This document shows positions 7,864 through 15,959 of a stretch of 38,927 nucleotides of DNA, piece by piece. The notes under the pieces are model-generated. The model was not told where the DNA came from. It did no database searches and was given only the letters and a program-made list of their open reading frames with translations. The DNA lies in the NCBI GenBank assembly GCA_023150805.1, contig JAKLKF010000071.1, positions 1 through 38,927 on the forward strand. Direction: 5' to 3'. The first letter of the stretch is position 1; each line of letters begins with the position of its first letter. The position numbers and the translations under genes are program-made. Source of the DNA: Myxococcota bacterium. Lineage in GTDB: Bacteria; Myxococcota_A; UBA796; UBA2385.

Positions 7864-8259
7864 CGCAACGCGCATCGGCCGCAGTTCGTCTTCATGCCAG
7901 GTGATCCATTCTGGTCTTGCCCCATCGTTCTCGAAGAAGTACGCCATGGCCTTGTAGCACTGCTCGACATCAATGCACCACGAAAGTGGAAACTCGTCGC
8001 GCTGCCCATTACTGAGCAAAAAACTCGCTGAGCCAGATCGCTCGTTGGTGGATCTTGAGGAGAACCCACCGTCACCTTCTCGTTGAAGATACATAAGCCA
8101 AGCAGCATCTCCATTGCGAAGCATGCAAAGAGCTGCACCGCTGGCTGACTTCGCCCACAGTTCGAACATCGGGCACTCATCAAGCCGATCGAGCAAGCAG
8201 CCCAACTCCTCGGTGGAGCTCGGTTTCAGGATTTTGCCGTTGAACTCGAACGCTATCAT
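7858..8259 (-). CDS. Imm1-family immunity protein
   Basis: The 133-residue protein begins at ATG 8259, 12-14 bases after the cassette crossover; upstream extension would run through attC_8 and is rejected. Layout fits the Imm1 family: 'FELWAKSASGAALCMLRNGDAAWLMYL' strands, 'FPLSWCIDVEQCYKAMAYFFENDGARPEWITW' near the end (residues about 95-125) with the family's [FP...A..A...FF..G.RP..I.W] pattern. Imm1 proteins neutralise toxins of polymorphic or contact-dependent systems in the cytosol. No toxin is encoded nearby, so this is an orphan immunity gene carried as a cassette, either for resisting neighbours or for stabilising the array. The stop codon TGA lies inside the 1L arm of attC_9, where canonical sites give TAA. 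Confidence 0.75.
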   Translation of the reverse strand: MIAFEFNGKILKPSSTEELGCLLDRLDECPMFELWAKSASGAALCMLRNGDAAWLMYLQREGDGGFSSRSTNERSGSASFLLSNGQRDEFPLSWCIDVEQCYKAMAYFFENDGARPEWITWHEDELRPMRVAP

Positions 8260-8266
8260 TTGTGCG

Positions 8267-8372
8267 CCATAACGCCAGCCATCAGCTGCGGCGCTGAGCG
8301 CCCCAAGCACCACCACCCCCTGTCGCCCCGCCACCGGACGTTCCAGCCGACAGCTGCATGGCGTCGTTAGGC
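8267..8372 (-). other. attC_8
   Basis: A 106-base site from GCCTAAC to GTTATGG on the minus strand. The inner arm GCCATGCAGCTGTCGGC pairs with GCCGCAGCTGATGGC, with extra G and T on the 2L side. It terminates cassette 8, which contains the HNH-ATPase gene. Confidence 0.9.
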
Positions 8373-8423
8373 TCCCGGAGAGCACCGCGATAGTGGTACG
8401 TTCGAAGGCATGGGGTCACCAGG

Positions 8424-9617
8424 ATGCGCGAAGACTTCAAGACTGCGACCAAGGCGACACTGGCGAAGAGGGCCGGCTATCGCTGCTCGTTTCCGGGGTG
8501 CGGCCAACTGACGGTGGGTCCAGGCGACCGTAGCGACGAGTCTTCTGGAACCGGCGTTGCTGCCCATATCTACTCTGCGGCACCAGGCGGGCCGCGTGGT
8601 CGAGGCGGCTTGAGTCCAGATGAGCTTCGAAGCGCCGAGAACGGAATTTGGCTGTGCGAGAACCACGGCCGCTTGGTGGACAACAACGAGGGGCGTACCT
8701 ACCCAGCGTCCGAGTTGCTGGGCTACAAGATGCTGCACGAGGCGAAGGTCCGCCGTGAGCATGCGGGGTACGGTTCACCATTCGGATGGATAGCAGCGGT
8801 GGAGTTGACCCATGCCCCAGTGATCGCAACGCCTGCACGGATAGACTTCGGCCAAGCTACGGTGTTTCTTGGCGGAGAGGGGTCTGGGAAGACAGCGGTC
8901 ACCGAGTGGCTGATGGGCATGTCGGACGCAGCGGCGCTTTGGCGATGGGAAGCGAGTCGTCTCGAGTATTCGGTCGTGTTCCACACCCCTGAGGAGCATC
9001 GGGTGGACATTCGAGCGATTCCTCATGGCGGCACGATACTCTTTGTCGATGGCAAGAAGACTGCGGTGCGCCCTTTCAAGTTTGAGTGGCTTCGGAATGT
9101 AAGAAAGGACCCGCGGTTTGACCGTCCGGCGAGTGTCCTGGGGCGGCTTGCGGAACATCTGAACGTTACAACTGCGGAGCTTCGCAACCTGTTTGGTGCA
9201 GTCGGGGAACACCCCTGGTCGACGGTGACAAGGCTGTGGACCGAGACCGCAACTGGTGAAAACGACGAAGGAGAGTTGCTGAGTTGGGAGCAGCTGTACT
9301 GTGATGTCGAAGGTACGAAGGAAGGGCTGCCCTTTGAAGCGCTGTCGGCAAGTGAGCAGAGCAGGGTTTTGCTGGAGTTGTTGCTGGCAAAGGGAGAACT
9401 GGTTGCGGCATTCGCACCGACGATGGTGCTGGTGGAGTGGGAGGAGACAAGTTTGGATCGAGGGTGGACGAGACACTACATGGAAAGACTGGCTGCACAT
9501 CGGATGCGGTACCAGTTGGTGGTCATTACGCGCTCGTACTGCGACCTTGAGTGGGCAAACTGGACGAGGGTTCGCTTTGTCGGGACTCTCCACGACGTGA
9601 AGATTGAGGTGGAGTGA
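8424..9617 (+). CDS. HNH nuclease fused to ABC-type ATPase (Septu-like single protein)
   Basis: The 397-residue protein starts at ATG 8424 (weak ribosome site). Residues 11-90 form an HNH domain: C21 and C26, 'AHI' (H48), 'ENGIWLC' (N73, C78) and 'ENHGRLVDN' (H81). Residues 135-397 form an ABC/RecF-type ATPase: Walker A GGEGSGKT (150-157), signature-like LSASEQ (307-312), Walker B hydrophobic strand ending V-E-W-E (337-340) and 'LVVITRS' near 370. It lacks the long coiled coil of SMC/Rad50. In Septu defence, an ATPase (PtuA) and an HNH nuclease (PtuB) are separate proteins; here both activities are in one compact chain. A nucleic-acid-targeting anti-phage role is inference. The gene is antisense to its cassette (attC_8 to attC_7) and so needs its own promoter. 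All motif residues appear intact. Confidence 0.8.
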   Translation: MREDFKTATKATLAKRAGYRCSFPGCGQLTVGPGDRSDESSGTGVAAHIYSAAPGGPRGRGGLSPDELRSAENGIWLCENHGRLVDNNEGRTYPASELLGYKMLHEAKVRREHAGYGSPFGWIAAVELTHAPVIATPARIDFGQATVFLGGEGSGKTAVTEWLMGMSDAAALWRWEASRLEYSVVFHTPEEHRVDIRAIPHGGTILFVDGKKTAVRPFKFEWLRNVRKDPRFDRPASVLGRLAEHLNVTTAELRNLFGAVGEHPWSTVTRLWTETATGENDEGELLSWEQLYCDVEGTKEGLPFEALSASEQSRVLLELLLAKGELVAAFAPTMVLVEWEETSLDRGWTRHYMERLAAHRMRYQLVVITRSYCDLEWANWTRVRFVGTLHDVKIEVE

Positions 9618-9685
9618 GAGGACGAAAGCGTTGCCTTGGTGCTGGAAGGGCGAGTAGGGGGGTCACTGTCCGCGCCGGTGGGTGA

Positions 9686-9792
9686 GCCTAACGCTGCGCG
9701 TAACCTGCGGCCCACCAGCGCTTCGACCACCACCACCCTTTCAACGCCCTGCCACGGACGGTGCCGCCGACAGGTTCACGCGCTCGTTAGGC
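9686..9792 (-). other. attC_7
   Basis: A 107-base site, minus strand GCCTAAC to GTTAGGC. The inner arm GCGCGTGAACCTGTCGGC pairs with GCCGCAGGTTACGCGC; the extra G and T mark 2L. It terminates cassette 7. Confidence 0.9.
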
Positions 9793-10045
9793 TCGGGCCA
9801 CCGGCGTCGAGAGCCGAGGTAGGTGACGGCCTGGCTTGCGGGGACCGAGACCGAGTGGTTGAGCGGTCTACGAAGCTCGGGAGCCCTGGTTGATCGACGA
9901 TGTGCCAGAATTCGAGAGGGAGGTGCCTTGGGCGGGTACATGGCACTCTGGGATCAAACCGCCGAAGGTCACGTAGGGATAGGGAACCCGAACGCGCTCT
10001 CGCGGTCCCAGTTGGCGGTGATGCGGTGTGGAGTAGGAGGAATCC

Positions 10046-10729
10046 GTGGCAGGCATGAATCGACTCAGTTGGTGTGCAATGGCGGCCGCGACTGCCGGTG
10101 CCCTAGGGTTGTCGCTGCGCGCAGATGGGTTCCGTGGGCCGTTCGACCTTTGTCACGAACCCAGTACCATCGTGATCGGCAGTGTGTCTGGGCTGCAATC
10201 AGAGTGGCGGTCGGTTGGAACTCAGAGGCGTGCAGTTACGGAGGTAACCGTCGAAGTGGAGCGGGTTGTGCGGGGCGTGCCGCTCGAGTCCGTCGCCTTC
10301 GACATCCTCGGCGGGGTCATCGACGGCCAGAGGATCGAGGGCCCCGAGTCTCCAGAACCATCGTTGGGCGACCGATACATCTGGTTCTTGGTCTACTGGA
10401 GCGAGCAGGGGAAGTTCATGTGGCTTGACCAGAGGGCTCTGGACCCCGAGACCGCAATTCCAGAGGAGACTGATTTGCGGCACGCCTGGGAGCAGTTGTG
10501 CAGGGCGCACCCGGAGGGTGTGCCCCCAGTAGTAGGAGACGCCGTCGCCACTGGCCCATGGATGCTGGACTCGCCGCGCACGGAGCATTGGGCGGTAGAG
10601 AATCCCGCGCCCATTCTTCGCTCAATGCTGGATCTGCGGCCGTGTCGGGCTGGTTCCGCTGTGCGTGAGAAGACAGGGCTTGAAGAGGGGCTGTGCATCG
10701 GTGGAAGACTCGACTTCACCCGACGGTGA
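10046..10729 (+). CDS. Secreted hypothetical protein, related to the 5968-6534 product
   Basis: The 227-residue frame starts at GTG 10046, preferred because AGGAGGAA lies 5-6 bases ahead; ATG 10055 would be too far. Residues 1-27 form a signal peptide (CAMAAATAGALGLSL, then A-D-G). After a Cys come 'STIVIGSVSG', a beta-rich 'TEVTVEVERVVRG', 'LGDRYIWFLVYW' and 'DLRHAWEQLC', matching in order the secreted protein at the far end of the array. The C-terminal 60 residues are not shared. It probably acts outside the inner membrane; no function is known to me. It is antisense to cassette 7. Confidence 0.75.
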   Translation: MAGMNRLSWCAMAAATAGALGLSLRADGFRGPFDLCHEPSTIVIGSVSGLQSEWRSVGTQRRAVTEVTVEVERVVRGVPLESVAFDILGGVIDGQRIEGPESPEPSLGDRYIWFLVYWSEQGKFMWLDQRALDPETAIPEETDLRHAWEQLCRAHPEGVPPVVGDAVATGPWMLDSPRTEHWAVENPAPILRSMLDLRPCRAGSAVREKTGLEEGLCIGGRLDFTRR

Positions 10730-10921
10730 ACAAGAGCACCTGAGCGGCTCGGTATGCACGCGAGGAAGTCCAGGACCGGCGCGCAGGGCAGCGTCGTGCA
10801 CTTGCCGGGAAGGCTCACCGTTGGAGAGTTTGATTGCGCGACTTCCTTGGGATCCAGCTTCCCCCTGCCCTCCGATTTCGCGCTGGGTCCACTCGACCTG
10901 CCACCGCCCTGTCGCCCCTGA

Positions 10922-11027
10922 GCCTAACGCTGCCGATGACCTGCGGAGCGAGACGCTCCAACCCCCACCCCCCTCAACCGCCCCGCCACCGGGCGTTCCG
11001 GCCGTCAGGTCGATCGGCTCGTTATGT
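10922..11027 (-). other. attC_6
   Basis: A 106-base site, minus strand ACATAAC to GTTAGGC. The inner arm CCGATCGACCTGACGG pairs with CCGCAGGTCATCGG, with extra C and A on 2L as in the classical aadA1 site. It is almost identical in its arms to attC_4 and attC_3. Confidence 0.92.
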
Positions 11028-11474
11028 TTGCCCCACCTCCGTGTCCTATGGCGCCGTTGGTGGCGGTCGTGAAGGGTGGGCAGCATTGACGAGCAGCAGG
11101 CCAGGGGCTCGGCATAGAGTCAGATCGTAGGGCGATTGAGTCTGCAGGTCCTCGGTGCGGGTTCCAGGCACGGATTCGTGGACCAGGCGCGTGCCAGCTG
11201 GGTTGGGTCGGCAAGTGCGCGTGTAAGGCGTAGCGTGGAGACATGGCGCATTTAGGGGGGTGGGGGTGACGCTCGGTGAACCTGCGGAGCCTCGGTCAGC
11301 ACGCGGGAAGGCGCCGCTGCCTACGGGCAATGTGATCGAGGAGTAGTCTTGCGTCTGGAGGGAGCTTTTTTCCAAGACTGATCCGCGGGAGCTGAGCAGG
11401 ATTGTTAGAATAGCTCTCCGGTAGGCCCCAACGGTCGTCCGGCGTGGTAGGCAATAAGAGTTCGCGAGTCGCGT
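11028..11474. other. Intergenic part of cassette 6, no gene recognised
   Basis: Open frames here on either strand have no motif, no ribosome site and no sensible composition. I see no palindrome or repeat beyond the attC next to it. Confidence 0.5.
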
Positions 11475-11783
11475 ATGCGCATCGTCGAGTTCCCCTGCCC
11501 AAGCTCTGGAGTCGCAGTGCCCGAGAAGGTTGCTTGTCCAAGATGTGGTCAGGACTGGCTGAATCGCGTCAGACTTCGTGCACTTGCGATGGAGGCCATA
11601 TTGTGCCCTGAGTGCGAAGCGCTCTGGCTCAATGAAGCCGCGGTGTTTACGCCTGGTGGGGGCGAGTATGGTGCAACGTGGTTCGACTATTCGACCTTCA
11701 TGGAGGCTCACGGACGCATGACCCCTCATGAAGTTGACGAGTTCGAGGAGCTTGGGCCGCTGCGGACTTCAGTGTCACCATGA
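11475..11783 (+). CDS. Small zinc-ribbon protein
   Basis: A 102-residue protein from ATG 11475. It carries C-x2-C twice ('ACPRCGQDW' near residue 23 and 'LCPECEALWLNE' near residue 46), with 22 residues between, which fits one zinc ribbon. The TFIIB-like core is followed by 'FDYSTFMEAHGRMTPHEVDEFEELGPL', an acidic tail. It is probably cytosolic; DNA, RNA or protein binding cannot be told apart. The gene is antisense to cassette 6, which also contains a short sense frame at 11832-12059. Confidence 0.7.
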   Translation: MRIVEFPCPSSGVAVPEKVACPRCGQDWLNRVRLRALAMEAILCPECEALWLNEAAVFTPGGGEYGATWFDYSTFMEAHGRMTPHEVDEFEELGPLRTSVSP

Positions 11784-11831
11784 TGCCGCCTGTCACGGCG
11801 CAATGCATGCACGCACGCGTTTTGGTGGGCA

Positions 11832-12059
11832 TCAGTTCCCATCGTGGAAGGGGCTCTCGAAGATCCCCTGTTCTATTCCATAGGGGTTCGACTCAACAGG
11901 TCCGTACCGCGAATAGTGCTCGCCGTTTCCGGCTAGTGGCCTAACTGGCGGCACACCATCTGGCATCAGCCGCCTTGCACATGGGTGGTCACTCGGCCGA
12001 AGAGCTGGGGGATATGGTGGTTCATGCCACCAGTTGGCGACCAGGCGCCCCGCCACCAC
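11832..12059 (-). CDS. Possible short sense ORF of cassette 6
   Basis: A 75-residue frame from GTG 12059, 19 bases inside the cassette start. The composition is Pro/Trp-rich with no known motif. The frame continues upstream through attC_5, where translation gives the 'NEALKLTGPAR' run seen when attC arms are read as protein; that part is not considered coding. Position just after the crossover and sense orientation are the only support. Confidence 0.35.
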   Translation of the reverse strand: MVAGRLVANWWHEPPYPPALRPSDHPCARRLMPDGVPPVRPLAGNGEHYSRYGPVESNPYGIEQGIFESPFHDGN

Positions 12060-12071
12060 GGCCCCAGATAA

Positions 12072-12168
12072 ACATAACGCCAGCGCTAAGCTGCGGGGCC
12101 GGCCGCGGAGATGGTCGCCCCGCGGTGAACGCCGGGCCGGCCCCGTCAGCTTCAGCGCTTCGTTGGGC
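12072..12168 (-). other. attC_5
   Basis: A 97-base site, minus strand GCCCAAC to GTTATGT. The long inner arm GCGCTGAAGCTGACGGGGCC pairs with GGCCCCGCAGCTTAGCGC; extra G and A on 2L. It terminates cassette 5. Confidence 0.92.
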
Positions 12169-12232
12169 GGCCTACAGGGGGCGCTCCGCCAAGCATGTGG
12201 TGAGATTGCCCTGACGTCCTGCGCCTCACGAG

Positions 12233-13408
12233 TCAAGATGTGGAGCCGGGAGGCTGGTTCACGAACTCCACTTGCTGCGCGGTGCCGAGCAGGTCGTTCG
12301 GGATGTTGCGGTGCTTCGCTGCTGCCTCGCACAACCTGCAAAGCACGGCGTCCGAAACCGGGAATTGGTCCTGTGTCGGGACGTGTGAGTAGAACATCGT
12401 GGCGGGTGCGGGTAACGCACCGGCGCGCCAGTAGGCGATGCTCGTCACCACCACCATGTTCGCCGCCAGCGGCCCCTTCGCGTTGGCCTCAACCCGTGCC
12501 ATCTCCTTGCGAATTTCGGTTTCCAACCTGCTGATCCAGGCGGCGTCGCCAACCGGAGGGGGGTCCATGTCCACATCCACGAACACGACCATCGGCATAC
12601 CTGGGCGCTTTTCCAGAGCCTTGTTCACCAGGGTGGTGACGTCAGGCCTATCAGTGCCGGGCACCGCCCGACGTCTGCCCTTGCGCTGGCGCTGCTTGGC
12701 CTCGACGGCGAGTTGGAGGCCGAGGTTCGCGTCGGTGGCGATGAACTCGACATGGCGCCGACTCCGGTCACGCTCGTCCTCGTGCCTCACCGTCAATCCC
12801 GCCCGAACACAGGTCGACGCCGCGAACAGCTCGTACCGCGCGCCGGCGAACTGGTCCCGATGGCGCAGGCGATCCAGGATGTCGTCTTGGAAGGCACCGT
12901 TGTGCCGCAGTACGAACAGGTCGTTGGCGAGAGTCAGCAGCGCGGCTTCGTCGCCGGTTGGGATCGACACGAGCAGCCCGTCGGGCCCCGGAACCAGCTT
13001 CTTGGCTGCCTCATAGTGCCCCCATCGCCACGCCATTACGGGATGGCGATCGTGTATTGGGCGCGAGAGCTCCGCGTTGAACCACGCCTCACCGAGGAGC
13101 TGAACGACGTAGTCATGAAGGAAGTCAGGGAAGGTCCTCCACTCCTTCGCGTGTCGTACTTCTGAGCCGATGGCGACGAGTTTGTGCCCTTTGAACTCCG
13201 CATGGATGAGAGGCCGACCCTCGCCGAAACGAGCGACGCGTCTGGATTCACTTTCCTCCGCCTCTCGTAGCTGGGCGATTGCCGCGTTGAGGCCAATCAG
13301 GACGTCCGCAAACCTGCGCCCCTCCCGCCCGTGGCAGCGCTTGAATTTCTGCCTGCTCCCGCATGGACATGGGAGGTTGCGATCGGGATCGGAGCGAACG
13401 GCACCCAT
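12233..13408 (-). CDS. SEC-C motif plus PD-(D/E)XK-like nuclease
   Basis: The start at ATG 13408 places the protein (391 residues) 150 bases inside its cassette; the longer frame has no support. Residues 11-27 are a SEC-C zinc motif (PCPCG...KFKRCHG: C14, C16, C25, H26). The middle is helical. Residues 188-245 have the layout of a PD-(D/E)XK fold: 'ARYELFAAS' (E193), 'HVEFIAT' (E221) and 'LAVEAKQR' (E236, K238), followed by a basic stretch. SEC-C tags are common on proteins of defence and stress loci and are thought to bind partners through zinc. A nuclease effector is therefore a reasonable but unproven reading. It is sense in cassette 5, with a stop about 65 bases before attC_5. Confidence 0.7.
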   Translation of the reverse strand: MGAVRSDPDRNLPCPCGSRQKFKRCHGREGRRFADVLIGLNAAIAQLREAEESESRRVARFGEGRPLIHAEFKGHKLVAIGSEVRHAKEWRTFPDFLHDYVVQLLGEAWFNAELSRPIHDRHPVMAWRWGHYEAAKKLVPGPDGLLVSIPTGDEAALLTLANDLFVLRHNGAFQDDILDRLRHRDQFAGARYELFAASTCVRAGLTVRHEDERDRSRRHVEFIATDANLGLQLAVEAKQRQRKGRRRAVPGTDRPDVTTLVNKALEKRPGMPMVVFVDVDMDPPPVGDAAWISRLETEIRKEMARVEANAKGPLAANMVVVTSIAYWRAGALPAPATMFYSHVPTQDQFPVSDAVLCRLCEAAAKHRNIPNDLLGTAQQVEFVNQPPGSTS

Positions 13409-13553
13409 GGCAACATCAGTACTCAAGAGTGACCCGGTTCGCAAGCACAAGACGCAAAGGCTGATTCGGCTACTGCCCCGGGTGGCTGGTTTGGGCCCGG
13501 GAGACCCCGTCCAGGCTGGGACCTTGGCTGCAGGGAACAACGCTCGCGGGCCC

Positions 13554-13660
13554 GCCCAACGCCGCCGATGACCTGCGGCGCGAGACGCCCCGAATCCCCA
13601 CCCCCCTCTTCCTACCCGCCACCGGGCGTTCCAGCCGTCAGGTCGATCGGCTCGTTATCC
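13554..13660 (-). other. attC_4
   Basis: A 107-base site, minus strand GGATAAC to GTTGGGC, with inner arms as in attC_6 and attC_3. It terminates cassette 4. Confidence 0.92.
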
Positions 13661-13705
13661 GGAGTGTCGGCTGACGCGTTGGGCCGAGAGAGATGATGGA
13701 CTGGC

Positions 13706-14662
13706 TCAGCCGGCGTCCACATCCTTGGCATTCTTGAACAGGTTGGAATAGAAGGTTCGGTCGAAGCCCCGAGTTGTGAAGTAGTCGGCGACCGTTGGGT
13801 CCGTCACGCACATGGCTTCAATGACCTGGGCCATCCGACAGGAGTGAAGCACCTCGCTGCCCTCGTGTACTGCGTACTGGATGCCGGAGAGACGCAGGTC
13901 ACGGTAGCTGAACAAGCCCCCAAGTGTTGGGTGCAGTGCCCAGACTCCGCAACCACTGATGCCGTGAGGCCGAGGTAGTTGTGCCACCTGCCGCTTGCCG
14001 GGCTCGATGGTGATGACCACATCTGAGGGGTAGGCGACCGCCAGGTGGGTCAACGGGTGAGCGTTCGAGCCGAGGGCTGCGACATCCACAGCCTTGGTTC
14101 CGAAGATGAAGGGGAATGGCTGTACGGTGGACTGGTCGTCAGACCGCTTGTAGATGGCTGCTGGGTACCCCGCGACCATGCAAAACTCTCCTACGTCCAG
14201 TGGGCGAACACCGATCTGATCAGCGTTCATGCACTCGATGCCGAGCTCCTCCACTTCAGCAGGGCGCAACTTGAATACCGAGTAGTCGGTGGTCACAGTG
14301 TGCCGCTGGTCGGTAGCCAGATTAAGCAGCGTGACTGCATTGGCAGAGACGATGATGCGGTCGTCGTCGAACCATCGAATGTCCTCCGCGCGAGTCAATC
14401 CGCGGGGAATCAGTCCGACCTGACGGTACCCACTGCGACCCAACAGGACGTTGTGGTCCGCTGTGAGTAGGAAGTAGTGGCCGTCAACATTCACGGCGAC
14501 GCCGCTTCCCACTTCGATCTCGGAGAGGGCGTTGCCTGGCCGGCCCAGCGCTAGAGGCTGGGTCCACTCCCACATCTTGTGTTTGACCGACTCGACCATG
14601 AACTCGGCGTCCTTGCGAGTCGTTGTCGAACGAACGAACGGACTGGATTCACTATCGCTCAT
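13706..14662 (-). CDS. Trypsin-fold serine protease-like protein
   Basis: Start ATG 14662 is chosen because GGGAG lies five bases ahead; the product is 318 residues. 'GSGVAVNVDGHYFLLTADHNVL' (H70), 'TTDYSVFKL' (D126) and 'HGISGCGVW' (S236) are in the order and spacing of a chymotrypsin-like triad, with the usual G-S-G-V opening strand. There is no signal peptide, so it probably acts in the cytosol, like the trypsin-like effectors found in bacterial conflict systems. Oddities are the GISGCG in place of GNSGGP and the lack of disulphides. It is sense in cassette 4 and directly follows the attC_3 joint by about 110 bases. Confidence 0.75.
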   Translation of the reverse strand: MSDSESSPFVRSTTTRKDAEFMVESVKHKMWEWTQPLALGRPGNALSEIEVGSGVAVNVDGHYFLLTADHNVLLGRSGYRQVGLIPRGLTRAEDIRWFDDDRIIVSANAVTLLNLATDQRHTVTTDYSVFKLRPAEVEELGIECMNADQIGVRPLDVGEFCMVAGYPAAIYKRSDDQSTVQPFPFIFGTKAVDVAALGSNAHPLTHLAVAYPSDVVITIEPGKRQVAQLPRPHGISGCGVWALHPTLGGLFSYRDLRLSGIQYAVHEGSEVLHSCRMAQVIEAMCVTDPTVADYFTTRGFDRTFYSNLFKNAKDVDAG

Positions 14663-14771
14663 GCTTGCTCCCAATCTTGTCTCCGGGTGCCAGAATAGCA
14701 CATCGTTGTTAACTCGGGCGATGGTTCCCTGGGCACCTGAATCGAGGAGTGCGGTCTGGGGCCCGGTATCC

Positions 14772-14878
14772 GGATAACGCTGCCGATGACCTGCGGCGCG
14801 AGGCGCCCCAACTACCACCACCCCTTACCCGCCCTGCCACCGCCCCTTCCAGCCGTCAGGTCGATCGGCTCGTTATGT
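14772..14878 (-). other. attC_3
   Basis: A 107-base site, minus strand ACATAAC to GTTATCC. Inner arm CCGATCGACCTGACGG against CCGCAGGTCATCGG. It terminates cassette 3. Confidence 0.92.
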
Positions 14879-15040
14879 CGGGCCCACCGGCGCTGCTACC
14901 TGGTTCCGCAGGGGACTCGACGTTGGGACCAGTGACTCATTGGCAGAGGGTCTGAGGCCGGCGAGTTCGCCAGCATGGGGGTACTTGCTGGCATGGATGG
15001 TGCATCTTGGGAGAGGACCAACGGCGGCGCAGGAGGTCCC

Positions 15041-15493
15041 ATGGAAGGACGAGGCGAGACTGGGAGGCAGGAGCGAAGGCGGTCATGGTGTGTTGTCGTG
15101 ATCGCGATTGGGGCTGTGCCTATGCTGGTAGGGCTGTGGCTGAGCGCCAACCTTCAAAGCACCGGCGGCCAAGGAGGCCTGGAGACCACCAAGCGGGTGT
15201 TGCGGAACACCGAGCAGAATCTTGCCATGTACGCTGTACGGCACAAGGGGATCTGGCCGAAGAACGTCGAGGAATTGCGCGGAGTTGTGAAGTGCTTCCC
15301 GGACGAAGCGTGGCCAGTCGACGCCTGGGGACGACCAATAGCGTACCTTCCGATTCCCGATGGGTACGTGCTGATGTCGCTGGGCAAGGATGGGATGCTG
15401 GGAGGAGAGGGTCTGGACTACGACTTGGTGGTTGTGGGTCCCCCGACGCAGAATGACCTGAGCTTCAGGTACCGTGAGCCTCTTGTCCCGTGA
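15041..15493 (+). CDS. GspG-like (type II secretion pseudopilin C-terminal) protein
   Basis: Start ATG 15041 has an excellent ribosome site (AGGAGG four bases ahead); the frame could extend to 14975 without support. The product is 150 residues. A basic N-terminus (RQERRRS) precedes one membrane helix (about residues 16-36). Then follow 'TEQNLAMYAVRHKGIWPKNVEEL' and 'DAWGRPIAYLPIPDGYVLMSLGKDGMLGGEGLDYDL', the calcium-site region of T2SS GspG pseudopilins. A prepilin-peptidase G-F-x-L-x-E site is not present, so it is a membrane-anchored relative and not a true pseudopilin. It is a lone gene, antisense to cassette 3. Confidence 0.75.
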   Translation: MEGRGETGRQERRRSWCVVVIAIGAVPMLVGLWLSANLQSTGGQGGLETTKRVLRNTEQNLAMYAVRHKGIWPKNVEELRGVVKCFPDEAWPVDAWGRPIAYLPIPDGYVLMSLGKDGMLGGEGLDYDLVVVGPPTQNDLSFRYREPLVP

Positions 15494-15959
15494 TGCAGTC
15501 GCACTCTGCATGAGGGGCCGTCAACGCGCTGCGATGGGGCGGCCCAGCACCCAGGCGGCGGAGTGGTGTGGGGCGCCGACGCACTCATGATCGGTTGCGT
15601 TCCTGGGGCGGTCAATGCGGTTGCCCTGGAACAAGATGAGGAGTGAGTAGGGGAGGCCTGTGAATGGCTTTGCTGGGGTTGCCTAGGGGAACATCCTGAA
15701 GAGGTATGGCGGCAAGGAGCCTCTTGGTCGGTGGTCGGTCCGCGGGGTGGGGAAGGAACGTTCGCGGCCAGGGGCGCATTGCCTTGGGCCGAGTGCGGGC
15801 GTGTCGCATCGACTGTGGGACGCAACTAGCCGGCGGGGGGACGAATGAAGTGCCCCAAGGGCCCCGGGGCCACATCGCGGGTTTCCAGGTCCTGCATACG
15901 CTGCAGGTGTCGCCATGCGCGAGACAAGGCATCGCCCTGCCGCCGACGCGGCGCGCCAG
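15494..15959. other. Non-coding part of cassette 3
   Basis: About 470 bases between the GspG-like gene and attC_2. Frames on both strands are Pro/Arg-rich shadows without start signals. I see no gene, repeat or clear hairpin. Confidence 0.5.

Noticed and set aside
15041..15493. Part of a type II secretion operon
   Set aside because: It is a single gene in a cassette, without a prepilin-peptidase site and without other gsp genes.
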